Assembly: GCF_016862075.1 (NCBI RefSeq)
Contig: NZ_BOMG01000115.1
Location: forward strand, 1-64,000
Reading direction: 5' to 3'
From: Actinoplanes couchii
GTDB taxonomy: Bacteria; Actinomycetota; Actinomycetes; Mycobacteriales; Micromonosporaceae
DNA length: 64,000 bases
Each line of letters begins with the position of its first letter. Within the stretch, counting starts at the first letter, position 1. The translations under genes and the position numbers were made by a program. The notes under the pieces were generated by a model. The model did no database searches and was not told the DNA's origin. It saw only the letters and a list, made by a program, of their open reading frames with translations. Positions 16,284-25,117 of this stretch are shown here, piece by piece.

Positions 16284-16877
16284 ATGTCCCGGGTGAAAGA
16301 GTTCGACCCCGACCAGGCGCTGGGCGCGGCGATGCGGTTGTTCTGGCAGCGGGGGTACGAGGCGACCTCGATGGCCGATCTGGTGGACGCGACCGGGGTG
16401 GCGCGCGCCAGTCTGTATGCCACCTTCGGCAGTAAACACGACCTCTACGTCCGCGCCCTCGACCGCTATGTGGGGGAGCGTGACCCGCTGCTGGTCGAGC
16501 GCCTGGCCGGCCCGGGGCCCGTGCTGCCCGCGATCAAAGCGGTGCTCGACGACTTCGCCGCGGACACCGAGAGCGCCGGTGAACTGGGTTGTTTCGTGGT
16601 CAACGCGGCAGTGGAGCGGATGCCGGCGGACCTCGCGGTCGCGCTCAGTGTGGAGACCAGCTGGGAGACCCTCGAGGTGGCGCTGACCTCCGCGCTGGTC
16701 CGGGCCCGCGGCTCCGGCGAACTGGTCGAGGCGGCCGACCCGCGGCGGCTGGCCCGGTTCCTGCTGGTGATCCTGGAGGGTCTGCGGGTGGTGGGCAAGG
16801 GGCGCACCGGAGCGGTCCGGGCCCGTGACGCCGCCGACGAGGCGTTCGCGGCGCTGACCCGATGGCTAACTTACTAG
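16284..16877 (+). CDS. TetR/AcrR-family regulator
   Basis: A 197-residue TetR protein of the YcdC/TetR_C_16-like group. The helix-turn-helix spans about residues 10-50 (QRGYEATSMADLVDATGVAR and SLYATFGSKHDLY). The ligand domain has the family phrase GELGCFVVNAAVE. It is followed 33 bp downstream by an SDR gene in the same direction. Both are preceded by near-identical GTTCT(A/T)GAATA elements, so it probably represses itself and the SDR gene. Confidence 0.9.
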   Translation: MSRVKEFDPDQALGAAMRLFWQRGYEATSMADLVDATGVARASLYATFGSKHDLYVRALDRYVGERDPLLVERLAGPGPVLPAIKAVLDDFAADTESAGELGCFVVNAAVERMPADLAVALSVETSWETLEVALTSALVRARGSGELVEAADPRRLARFLLVILEGLRVVGKGRTGAVRARDAADEAFAALTRWLTY

Positions 16878-16884
16878 ACTGAGT

Positions 16885-16895
16885 GTTCTTGAATA
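16885..16895. promoter_or_regulatory. operator-like element before the SDR gene
   Basis: GTTCTTGAATA is the second copy of the element at 16268-16278, placed between the TetR stop and the SDR start. Repetition before both genes suggests a common TetR operator and a separate SDR promoter. Confidence 0.5.
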
Positions 16896-16910
16896 GCTAG
16901 CCTCGTGGGC

Positions 16911-17672
16911 ATGACACGACAACGGTTCACGGGCAGGGTCGCCCTCGTCACCGGTGGCGGCTCCGGCATCGGCCGCGCGGTCGCCCAGGCGCTGGCGGAG
17001 GAGGGCGCGTCGGTCGTCGTCGCCGGCCGGGACACCACCGCACTGGACACGACGGTGAAGCTGATCGAGGCGGACGGCGGCACCGCGGCGGCGATCCCAG
17101 CCGACGTGACCGTGCCCGCACAGGTCGAAGCCCTCGTCACGGCGACCGTCGACCGGTTCGGGACGCTCGACGTCGCGGTCAACAACGCCGGGCTGCTCGG
17201 CCGTCCGGGCCCGCTCGCCGACGTCGCCGAAGCCGACTGGCACGCGGTGATCGACACCAACCTGACCGGTGTCTACCTGTGCATGAAGTACGAGATCGCC
17301 CGGATGCGCGGCCGCGGCGGTGCCATCGTGAACATCGCCTCCAACATCGGCGCGCACGGCCGGATCCCCGGCCTCGGCGTCTACGGCGCGGCGAAGGCAG
17401 CGGTCAGCGCACTCACCCGCAGCACCGCCCTGGAGTACATCGGCGAGAACATCCGGATCAACGCGGTCAGCCCCGGACCGGCCGACACCACCATGTCCCT
17501 GCGCCCCGGCGAAACCCCACCGGACCGTGCGGCCCGCCTCGCCACAGCCCTGCCGATCGGCCGGGTCGGCACCCTGGCCGAGATCACCGACGCGGTGCTG
17601 TGGCTGGCGGCCGACGAGTCCGGCTTCACCGTCGGCCACGACCTGGTCGTCGACGGTGGCGCCACGGCGTGA
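16911..17672 (+). CDS. SDR-family oxidoreductase (glucose/3-oxoacyl type)
   Basis: A 253-residue classical SDR. Cofactor motif GGGSGIG, NNAG (residues about 89-92), catalytic Ser in NIASNIGAHG, YGAAK for YxxxK, and the closing GHDLVVDGGATA typical of FabG-like enzymes. AGRD after beta-2 suggests NADP(H). The ATG at 16911 is preferred over the GTG at 16905. Its promoter region carries the TetR element, so it is probably the target of the upstream repressor. Confidence 0.9.
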   Translation: MTRQRFTGRVALVTGGGSGIGRAVAQALAEEGASVVVAGRDTTALDTTVKLIEADGGTAAAIPADVTVPAQVEALVTATVDRFGTLDVAVNNAGLLGRPGPLADVAEADWHAVIDTNLTGVYLCMKYEIARMRGRGGAIVNIASNIGAHGRIPGLGVYGAAKAAVSALTRSTALEYIGENIRINAVSPGPADTTMSLRPGETPPDRAARLATALPIGRVGTLAEITDAVLWLAADESGFTVGHDLVVDGGATA

Positions 17673-17692
17673 GAGAACGGCTTGCGGACTGG

Positions 17693-18316
17693 TCAAGCCG
17701 GAGGGCGTACCAGCAAGACGCCTGATCCTGGGGTTTCGGCGGTGGCAGCGTCCAGCATCAGGCGGGCGACCGTGACCCTGGGGCCGCTGGTGGGCCAGAA
17801 CGTGCGCGCGGCCCGGGACAGCAGGACGAGCGTCAGGTGCGGCTTGTCCTGCTTACCGAGCAGCGGCCCCACGTGGATCAGGGTGCCGCCGGCCTCGAGG
17901 ATCGCGGTGTCGGCCAACTCCTTGGCGGTGTGTTCGGGGCCCAGGCCGGTCTTCAGGAAACGGCGGGTGAACGAGCTGGTGGTGGCCGCTGACGGGCCGG
18001 TTCCGGCGGCACCCAGCCACACGATGCGGTGCGGGGCCGCGGCGATCACGGCGTGGGCGCCCGCGGTCAGGGTGGACGCCTCGGCCCGGCTGGCGGGGCC
18101 GAGGCCGGAGACCAGGATGTCGTCGGGCCCGATCGCGGCGGCGATGCCGGCGGCGTCGTGGACGTCGGCGCGTACCACGCTCAGGCGGTCGTCGGTGGGG
18201 AGCTGGGCCGTCGCGGGGTTGCGAACGAGTGCCCGCACCTTCAGGCCCCGGCCCAGGGCCAGGGATACGAGGTGGCGGCCGGTCCCGCCGGTGGCGCCGA
18301 GCACTACGAGGGTCAT
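17693..18316 (-). CDS. NAD(P)H-binding atypical SDR (NmrA/BVR-like)
   Basis: A 207-residue single Rossmann-domain protein. The motif GATGGTGRH at residues 6-14, VRNPATA after beta-2 and the RADVHD / AVIAAAPHRIVWLGAAG strands fit the NAD(P)-binding DUF/NmrA-like group (flavin reductase or YwnB relatives). No YxxxK is present, so the activity is uncertain. AAAGG precedes the ATG. It is divergent from a LysR gene 103 bp away and is probably its target. Confidence 0.85.
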   Translation of the reverse strand: MTLVVLGATGGTGRHLVSLALGRGLKVRALVRNPATAQLPTDDRLSVVRADVHDAAGIAAAIGPDDILVSGLGPASRAEASTLTAGAHAVIAAAPHRIVWLGAAGTGPSAATTSSFTRRFLKTGLGPEHTAKELADTAILEAGGTLIHVGPLLGKQDKPHLTLVLLSRAARTFWPTSGPRVTVARLMLDAATAETPGSGVLLVRPPA

Positions 18317-18419
18317 GAGGTGGCCTTTCCGGGATGCCGTGCGGATGGCATCGACGGTAGGCGCGTCTGGATCATGACACCAATGCATCTTTGATAGGTG
18401 ACACATTACTGTCGCTCAT

Positions 18420-19316
18420 GTGGATCTCAACCTGTTGAAAGGGCTGGACGCTCTGCTCGAGCACCGCAGCGTCCAGGACGCGGCCGTCCGGCTCGGGCTC
18501 ACCCAACCCGCGGTGAGCCGGATCCTCGGGCGGCTGCGGGCAGCCACCGGGGACGCCATCCTCGTCCGGAACGGGCGCGAAATGGTGCCGACCGCGCGTG
18601 CCCTGGAGATCCGCGCGGAGGTACGGGACCTGGTCACCCGAGCGGCGTCGGTGCTGGCGCCGGTCGGTGAGCTGAAACTGGCGCAGCTGTCCCGGATCTT
18701 CACCATCCGCTGCCACGACTCCATCCTCACGGCCGTCGCGCCACCACTGGTCCAGGCGGTTTCCGAGCAGGCGCCAGGAGTGCTGCTGCGCCTCGTGGCC
18801 GAGAATCCGCCGGACGGCGGAGACCTCAGCCGCGGGTCGGTCGACCTGACCGTCGGCTGTCCCTCGGATCCGCAACCGGCGTCGATCACGTCGCGTGTCG
18901 TGGGCGCCGACGAGATGGTCCTGGTGATGACGGAGGGCCACGACACCGACGTCGAGACCCCGAGCATCGGCCGGATCGCGGCGGCGGCGCACGTCGTGGT
19001 GTCCCGGCAACCTCTGATGACCGGCCCGATGGACGAAGCGCTCGAACGGTTCGGGCTGCGGCGCCGGGTCATCGCGGTGGTGCCGACAGTCTCCGCGGCC
19101 CTCGCGGTGGTCTCGACCGGCGCGGCGGTCACGGTCCTTCCCCGCCGGCTCCGCGATCCGCTTCCACCAGGATTGCGGAACCGTCCGTTGCCGTTCCCCC
19201 TGGCAACCGCCCCGGCGACCATCTCCTGGCATCAACGCCACACCGGCGACCCAGCCCACACCTGGCTCCGCAACCTCCTGGCCAGCACCCTGACCGCCAT
19301 TCTCGGCGCCGAATGA
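18420..19316 (+). CDS. LysR-family transcriptional regulator
   Basis: A 298-residue LTTR. The N-terminal winged helix (LKGLDALLEHRSVQDAAVRL, then TQPAVSRILGRLR) is typical, and the NodD/NahR-like wing has VRNGREMVPT. The periplasmic-binding-like effector domain spans residues about 90-295. The start is GTG at 18420. The divergent neighbour is an NAD(P)H-binding oxidoreductase, the standard LTTR target position. The spacer contains a TGATAGGTGACAC/ATGACACCAATGC region with T-N11-A character. Confidence 0.88.
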   Translation: MDLNLLKGLDALLEHRSVQDAAVRLGLTQPAVSRILGRLRAATGDAILVRNGREMVPTARALEIRAEVRDLVTRAASVLAPVGELKLAQLSRIFTIRCHDSILTAVAPPLVQAVSEQAPGVLLRLVAENPPDGGDLSRGSVDLTVGCPSDPQPASITSRVVGADEMVLVMTEGHDTDVETPSIGRIAAAAHVVVSRQPLMTGPMDEALERFGLRRRVIAVVPTVSAALAVVSTGAAVTVLPRRLRDPLPPGLRNRPLPFPLATAPATISWHQRHTGDPAHTWLRNLLASTLTAILGAE

Positions 19317-19400
19317 CAGCGACATCCGGCCACATTTGTCGCATGTGATCGAGCACGATGACTTGTGCGGTTGACGTCGGTGGAGCAGGTGGCTCCACTT

Positions 19401-20144
19401 ATGCTCATCACTATCGATGACCTTAAGCGTTCCTTGAGCCGCCGCCTCACCTACGCGCTCGCGTCCGGGGCGTTGATCGCCGTGGCTGCCGCCGCGACAT
19501 TGATCATCTGGCATGAGTCCACCACCAGAGCGCTCGGCATCGAGGGCTACAAGACCCTGCTTCAACTCTTGCTGGTGGTCGTGCTGGGCGGCGGCGTCTC
19601 CTTGCTGTACCAAGCCTTCAACCGTCAGGCCGAACTGCAGGCCGAACGCCTGAGGCTGGCCGAGGGACGCGCGACCGCCATTCGCGAAACTCGCCAGCGC
19701 TACCTGGCCGAGCTGGTGGTGCTGTACAACGCGGTCAAACGCTCGCGCCGTCTGCTGCGCGCCCGAGCCCAGATCCACACCACGGCCGGTGACGGACGTC
19801 TGCGGCTCGCCACGTACGACGAGCAACTCCAACTGCTGCTCGACGCACAGTTGGGCCTCGAGCTGATGATCCGGACCATGAACGCTGAGGGCGAGGTCTT
19901 CGACGGCGTACCTCAGCTCGTCCCGTCCTTGAAGTCCACCGAGAAATACCTGCGAGAGCTGATCACCGAGTACGAAGCCGTGATGCCGCGTGTCCAGCCC
20001 GGCGCCACCGAGATCACCACCCCGCCGAAGCTCGCCGACTTCATCGGCCCGTACGAGCATTCCGAGTTCCGCCCCGGTTTCATCCGCCCGGTCCAGGCAG
20101 CCATGGCTGCCGTCGAAAGCCTGATCACCGCACCACCGGCCTGA
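19401..20144 (+). CDS. two-TM protein with cytoplasmic coiled-coil domain
   Basis: A 247-residue protein of unrecognised family. Two hydrophobic helices (residues about 17-37 and 51-71) form an N-terminal hairpin. A charged coiled coil follows (QAELQAERLRLAEGRATA) and then a helical domain with a basic-aromatic stretch (RQRYLAELVVLYNAVKRSRR). This resembles, in layout only, 2TM effector proteins such as SLATT. It ends 31 bp before the large kinase-STAND gene and is probably its operon partner, perhaps a membrane-acting effector. ATG at 19401 follows GGTGG; an upstream GTG (19365) overlaps a TTGACG -35-like element and is less likely. Confidence 0.75.
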   Translation: MLITIDDLKRSLSRRLTYALASGALIAVAAAATLIIWHESTTRALGIEGYKTLLQLLLVVVLGGGVSLLYQAFNRQAELQAERLRLAEGRATAIRETRQRYLAELVVLYNAVKRSRRLLRARAQIHTTAGDGRLRLATYDEQLQLLLDAQLGLELMIRTMNAEGEVFDGVPQLVPSLKSTEKYLRELITEYEAVMPRVQPGATEITTPPKLADFIGPYEHSEFRPGFIRPVQAAMAAVESLITAPPA

Positions 20145-20175
20145 TACCAGCCCTTTCGGCCGTCAGGAGGATGCG

Positions 20176-23100
20176 ATGGCGCGCGACCACGGGCTCGACA
20201 AGATTCTCGACCAGCTCGGATCGGAACCAGCGAAAGCCGCACTCACGTCATGGGCGCAGGAGACCGGCGTCCGACTGAGTCCGGTCACATGGTCGGCCTC
20301 GGGTTTCACCTCGGCCCAGGTTTTCGGGGCGTACGCACAAGCGGATACGGGAGTCACCGAGGGAACCATCATCAAGGTGGACACTTCGGCAAGCCGGGCT
20401 CAGATTGAATTCGAGGCGAATCAGCTGGCGCATTGGCACGGCAAGCCGTTCGGAGTCAAGCATCTGGTGCCGTACAACTTTCCCGCTAAGTCGATGAAAG
20501 GAGGCGGCTGGATCACCTTCCAACGGGTCGCGGGGGGCGGCTTCAACCAGACCATCGGCTTCGAGAGGATCTCCGAGAAACACGATGAACCAGAGGTTAC
20601 CTGCCGGTCCATCATCCGATCGCTGCTCTTCGAGTGGAACGCCAACATCGTGCAGCCGCTCGAACTCATGCCTGCCGGGCGGGTCCTGAACACGCTGCTG
20701 GGAGGCCGGATCGAGCCGGGTGGAACCCTGTACGCCTGGGCGGGAGAATATGCCGACCTGGTAACCACCCCGAAGACCTGGCTGCATTGCCCGAACGGGG
20801 ACCTCGTCAATCCCTTCGCACTGGCCACCAACCGCGCGCTCGATGGCCTCGTCGATCTCCACAACGTCTGTGGACACTCGCACGGGGACCTGCATCCCGG
20901 AAACCTGCTGGTGGCATCGAACCAGAGTGATCCGGCCGACTACTGGCTGATCGACCTTTCGAGATACCGCCCGGACAGGCCGATCACCTGGGATCCGTGC
21001 TACCTGATGTGTACCACCATCGCCATGCGCCTCAAGGATGGAAAGGACCTGGACCGGGCCTCGCTGACGGCGGCACTGCTGGATCCGCAGACCGACTACC
21101 GAAAGCTCCCCTCAGAGCTCGACAAGGAGACGCGTCAGCTGATCTCTGGTATCTACGGTGCCGAAGAAGAATACGCGAACAAAAAGGGTCTGCTGGACGA
21201 ATGGCCGAAGCAAAGGCTCGTCTGCCTCACCGCGATCGGGCTGATTCTCTCCGGCCGGTCCCAACTCGCACCTGCCGATCGCCAGTGGTTCTTCTGGCTG
21301 GCCGCACATGCCGCCACCAAGCTCGTCCCACGTGGCGCGATCAAGGACACCGGCCACGTCGACCTTCCCGCGGAGTTCATTCTGCCGGGATCCGTCGCCG
21401 GCACGCCCCGGGCACAGCGGCGACGATCATCGGCGGACACTGCGGTTCCGGCGTTTCACGACGCGGCACGGGAGGCGTTGCGCAAGCGGCTGGTCGCCGG
21501 CCCGTACGGTGTGGTCATCGTGGCCGGGCCTCGCGGAGTCGGAAAGTCGACGCTGGTCAACACGGTACTGAACGGCTTGGACAACACACAGGTTCAGGTG
21601 TTCCGCGCGCCTGCCGTCAACGGGGTACGCCTGGACACGAAGACCCTCATCGAGTGCATCGAGGGTGTAACCGCCCCGGGAGCCGAGTTACGGCCGGGCG
21701 AGTCTTCCTCAGCCCGGCTGGAGGCGGCGCTGGACGCGGTCGGCGACAAGACGGTCGTCATCGCCGTCGAGGATGCGCAACAGCTGCTCGGTCCGGGCGC
21801 CGTGCTCACCGACGGCGTTCTGGACCAGGCATTCGAATCGTTGAGCGCACGAGCAGATCACCGTGTCTCGGTCGTGCTGATCACCAGTGTCGTGCCCACC
21901 TCTCCTTCGGACGGCACGTGGGCCGCGACCGAACCTCCGATCGGCATCACCCGCCTGAACTACGACTATTTTGTGGGCCTGCTGCGTGACCGGCCCGGCG
22001 GCTCCTCGCGCCTGCGGCGCCTGGACGACGAAGGGCTTGGCCAGCTCTACCGCGCACTGCAGGGCAATCCGCGCCTAACCAATCTGTTCCACGCGGTCTG
22101 TGTGTTGTCCCTGCACCGCGTCCGGTTACGCGCGCTGGTCGACGAGCTGTCCGGCCTCGCCCCGAAGGAAGTGCCGGAAACCCTGCTGAATCTCTTGCTC
22201 AACAACCTCGAGCCACCAGTTCGCCGGGCACTGGAGGTGCTGGCGGCCTTCCGGATTCCGGTCGCTGAGGAGCACGTCCTGGCTCTGTCGGAAGATACGG
22301 ACGACGAGGAGACTCTCCACGCACTGGAGAGGCTGACCGACAGCATGCTCCTACGGCGTGACGGCGATCGCTACGAGCTCACGGACGCCGACGCGGACGC
22401 GATTCTTCAGCGGATGGACCGAAGCCCCGCGCACCTGTCGTCTGATGTGGCGTCCCGTTTGAAGGAGATGCGCGACCGGAGCCCTCGATCCGAGGATGAT
22501 GTCGCCATCCGATTCGCCGAACTGCGGGCGCTGGTCGAGGCGGGTGAGTTCGAGTCGGCGTACGAGATGGTGGAAAACCTCCACGACCGGCTTCGCGACG
22601 CGAACCTCACCTTCCTGCTGCTCGAAACCCGCGACAAGCTGCGCGGCCGTCTCGGCCATCCCTACCTGGAGATGGCCAACGAGAACGCGATCGCGGGCAT
22701 CCACCGTTCGCGCGGACGCTTCACCGAGGCGCGGGATGCCTATCAGCGTGCGCTCACGCACGCCGAACAGGACCGGCGCGAGGTGGCGGCGCTCAGGATC
22801 GGGGTCAACCTGGCCGCGATGTCCTGGCTCGACAACGATGCCGAGGAGGCCTTCTCCCGCTACCGGATGGCGCTCGATGCCGCCGGGCCGACCGGCGATC
22901 CGGTTCTCCGGATGGGAGGCCTCGAGGGCCTGGCCGACTGTCACCGGCGCTGGGGGCGGTTCCCGGAGGCGATCCAGCATGCCGAAACGGCATACCACCT
23001 GCCCTCGGAGGAGGACTTCCCCGATTCGGCTGCAGCCCGGCGGGCCGCCACCCGCCGGGTCAACCTCGCCCTGAAGCTCTCCCGCTGGCATGCCGAACTC

Positions 23101-23772
23101 GCCCGACGGCCCGAGGCTCGCCGGTGGTTCGAGGAAGCGCAGCGGTGGGCGAACGACAGCGCAGGCCGTTGGCACCGTGCCGCGGTCTTGGACGGCGAGG
23201 CTGACCTGCTGTTCTGGGAAGGCGACAAGACAGGTGCACATGCTCGGGCGGCCGAGGCGGTCGAGTTGGCCCAGCAGTTGCACGACCCGGCGCTCCTGAC
23301 CCGAGCCCGGACGACCATGTGCCTCGTGCACCTGGCGGCCGGCGAGCTCGACCTTGCTGCTCGCGAGATTCTCATGGTCAGACGCTACCGGCGCCCGGGC
23401 CACTCACTGGTGGTACTCGCGCTCGAGGCAGTCGTCGCCCGGCGCCAGCGTCGCCCCGCCATCGCCGGTATGCGGTTCCGGCAGCTGGCCACCGAGGCCG
23501 GAGACCGCTACCGGCACGATCCCCGCGACTTCGCGGCCGGTGACTTCCGCGCACTCGCGATGTGCGAAGGCGTTCTCGACCGCAACGCCTCCGTCGACGA
23601 TGTCGTGCAGGCCTTCCGTGAGTCGCGGGCCAGGGCACCGGCCAGCGATGGTCTACGCGAACTCCTGCGGTTCCTGGTCAGCCGGATCGACCTCCGCGGC
23701 CACCCCCGGGGCCCGTTGCAGCCGGTGCTGGACCAACTCTCGGCAGCCAGCCCCGATCACGAGCCTGCATGA
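20176..23772 (+). CDS. atypical kinase-STAND ATPase-TPR fusion protein
   Basis: A 1198-residue cytoplasmic protein with three parts. Residues about 30-400 are an APH/ABC1-like kinase: Lys67 in IIKVD, catalytic loop HGDLHPGN at 236-243 with Asp238 and Asn243, and metal Asp260 in LIDLS; all key residues are present, so it may be active. Residues about 430-700 are a P-loop ATPase: Walker A GPRGVGKST (451-459) and Walker B VVIAVED (Asp533), then a winged-helix-like segment, as in STAND proteins. Residues about 780-1190 are helical TPR-like repeats. AGGAGG-like GTCAGGAGG precedes the ATG. Such architecture belongs to NTP-dependent bacterial conflict systems (kinase-like TCAD9 domains have been described there; that match is from memory). 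Substrate and trigger are unknown. Confidence 0.88.
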   Translation: MARDHGLDKILDQLGSEPAKAALTSWAQETGVRLSPVTWSASGFTSAQVFGAYAQADTGVTEGTIIKVDTSASRAQIEFEANQLAHWHGKPFGVKHLVPYNFPAKSMKGGGWITFQRVAGGGFNQTIGFERISEKHDEPEVTCRSIIRSLLFEWNANIVQPLELMPAGRVLNTLLGGRIEPGGTLYAWAGEYADLVTTPKTWLHCPNGDLVNPFALATNRALDGLVDLHNVCGHSHGDLHPGNLLVASNQSDPADYWLIDLSRYRPDRPITWDPCYLMCTTIAMRLKDGKDLDRASLTAALLDPQTDYRKLPSELDKETRQLISGIYGAEEEYANKKGLLDEWPKQRLVCLTAIGLILSGRSQLAPADRQWFFWLAAHAATKLVPRGAIKDTGHVDLPAEFILPGSVAGTPRAQRRRSSADTAVPAFHDAAREALRKRLVAGPYGVVIVAGPRGVGKSTLVNTVLNGLDNTQVQVFRAPAVNGVRLDTKTLIECIEGVTAPGAELRPGESSSARLEAALDAVGDKTVVIAVEDAQQLLGPGAVLTDGVLDQAFESLSARADHRVSVVLITSVVPTSPSDGTWAATEPPIGITRLNYDYFVGLLRDRPGGSSRLRRLDDEGLGQLYRALQGNPRLTNLFHAVCVLSLHRVRLRALVDELSGLAPKEVPETLLNLLLNNLEPPVRRALEVLAAFRIPVAEEHVLALSEDTDDEETLHALERLTDSMLLRRDGDRYELTDADADAILQRMDRSPAHLSSDVASRLKEMRDRSPRSEDDVAIRFAELRALVEAGEFESAYEMVENLHDRLRDANLTFLLLETRDKLRGRLGHPYLEMANENAIAGIHRSRGRFTEARDAYQRALTHAEQDRREVAALRIGVNLAAMSWLDNDAEEAFSRYRMALDAAGPTGDPVLRMGGLEGLADCHRRWGRFPEAIQHAETAYHLPSEEDFPDSAAARRAATRRVNLALKLSRWHAELARRPEARRWFEEAQRWANDSAGRWHRAAVLDGEADLLFWEGDKTGAHARAAEAVELAQQLHDPALLTRARTTMCLVHLAAGELDLAAREILMVRRYRRPGHSLVVLALEAVVARRQRRPAIAGMRFRQLATEAGDRYRHDPRDFAAGDFRALAMCEGVLDRNASVDDVVQAFRESRARAPASDGLRELLRFLVSRIDLRGHPRGPLQPVLDQLSAASPDHEPA

Positions 23773-24331
23773 TGGCCTCGAGGCGGGTCCGTACACCGAT
23801 CTCCTGGTACAGAGCCTGCAACAGGCGAAACATCGCGCGCTCGGAGTAGCCGGCCCGCTGCGCGAGCTGCGCCACGGTGGCGCCTTCGGCGAGCTGGTGC
23901 AGCCACTCCAGCCGTTCAGCCGGAGGAACCGGGTGTTGCTCACCGGATGCCAGCGCCGCTGCCACCTTGGCGGGCAGGACCGCTTGACCGTCCAGCGTGG
24001 CCTCGATCGTGCGCCGCAACGTCTCGTCGGTGACGTGGCGCGGAATCACCGAGCGGGCGCCGGCCCGCACCGCCCGGACACCGAGAGCCACGACGTCGTC
24101 CTCGACGATAGCGATCACCGCATGAGGCGACCGTTCGAGCCGGAGCCGGGAAAGCAGCTCCCAGTCGCCGTGCACGATCAACGTCAGCAGCACGACCGCG
24201 CCAGGAGATCGGCGGACCCATGCCAGCGGATTCTCCGGCGTCTCGACGATATGACCGATCTCGGACAGGGCCGTGGCTACTCCCTGCTGATACATCGGCA
24301 GAGGGTCGAGGACCGCGACATGAACGGTCAC
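23678..24331 (-). CDS. response-regulator-like protein with degenerate receiver and HTH
   Basis: A 217-residue protein laid out like a NarL/LuxR response regulator. A CheY-like N-terminus starts HVAVLDPLPMYQQGV with an Asp at the acidic pocket. The beta-3 strand reads VVLLTLIVHGD, so the phosphorylatable Asp is absent, and the usual Lys is replaced (SVIPRH). It is a pseudo-receiver. The C-terminal helix-turn-helix reads GATVAQLAQRAGYSERAMFR. Its 3' end overlaps the 3' end of the kinase-STAND gene by 95 bp on the opposite strand, which ties the two genes physically. It is probably a transcription factor for the locus, responding to something other than phosphorylation. Confidence 0.78.
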   Translation of the reverse strand: MTVHVAVLDPLPMYQQGVATALSEIGHIVETPENPLAWVRRSPGAVVLLTLIVHGDWELLSRLRLERSPHAVIAIVEDDVVALGVRAVRAGARSVIPRHVTDETLRRTIEATLDGQAVLPAKVAAALASGEQHPVPPAERLEWLHQLAEGATVAQLAQRAGYSERAMFRLLQALYQEIGVRTRLEAIMQARDRGWLPRVGPAPAATGPGGGRGGRSG

Positions 24332-24520
24332 CGGTGATGGCCATCCCTTCTCAGCCGCGCGGGCTACAGCGTAGGCATCGGTTCTTGCCGATTGGTTGAT
24401 CGACGCGCCAGGAGGTCAGGTTTCTGCCAACTCCCGGCAGGACCGCGGCAGGCATCGGTCGTTAATCGGCACGCGGCAGCGTGCTTACGCTGAGTACGCC
24501 AACGACTTCGAGGAGTTGCC

Positions 24521-24784
24521 GTGGTTTATGACGACGACCCCAACGATCCACCTCAACAGGAGTTCACCACCGGCGATATGCCGATGCCGGCACCGATACC
24601 ACCGCCATCACCCGAGCTGTACGACCTGATCGCCGAGGTCGTGAAGGACTACTGGGACGAGGGCTTGGCCCGCAAACTGGCAGAATCGCGGCGGAGACAG
24701 AGAGCCCGACAGGTCCAGCCGCTGTACGAACTCACCAAGGGAATGGTCCTCTGGGTGCAGAAGACATTGCACCCGGGCGGATGA
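24521..24784 (+). CDS. small proline-rich helical protein of the kinase-STAND locus
   Basis: 87 residues from a GTG start five bases after GAGGAG. The N-terminal third is acidic and proline-rich (PMPAPIPPPSPELYD). The remainder is a charged amphipathic helix (AEVVKDYWDEGLARKLAESR, then RRQRARQ). No signal peptide, cysteine or known domain is seen. It is divergent from the pseudo-receiver regulator. It could be an accessory or substrate of the neighbouring ATPase; no function is assigned. Confidence 0.6.
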   Translation: MVYDDDPNDPPQQEFTTGDMPMPAPIPPPSPELYDLIAEVVKDYWDEGLARKLAESRRRQRARQVQPLYELTKGMVLWVQKTLHPGG

Positions 24785-25117
24785 TCAGCAGGCAGCGTTC
24801 CGCTCGTCCGCTTCACAAGTTTGGGCATTTCAGGTCAGTGTGAATCGACGGTATCCGCGCTGACCCGTTCACGATGCCTCGCTGCACCGGAAACGGACGC
24901 CCCGGCTGCGACCAATTCGTCTCCCCGGACCGGCAGCTGAGCTCCGAGGCGATGAGCGACCACCGTCGCACGGACCGCAACCGGGCTCGCTGAGCGTGCA
25001 CCGGCCCACGTGGCCGCAGCCAAGTTCGCCTGACGGTGACGTCATCTGCCATCGCGGCAATCCGGTCAACGACACGGACGGCACTGGAGTGACGTCCGTG
25101 TCGATATCCCTCGCGTG
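24785..25117. other. gap with a coding-like minus-strand remnant
   Basis: No intact gene. On the minus strand, 24835-25023 reads 62 codons of coding-like composition (WAGARSASPVAVRATVVAHR and so on) ending in TGA at 24835, with a stop just upstream of a TTG. It is probably the tail of a lost gene. I cannot assign it to a family. Confidence 0.25.

Noticed and set aside
18372..20060. 562-codon minus-strand frame across the LysR and 2TM genes
   Set aside because: Composition and lack of any motif mark it as a shadow; the + strand genes have clear domains.
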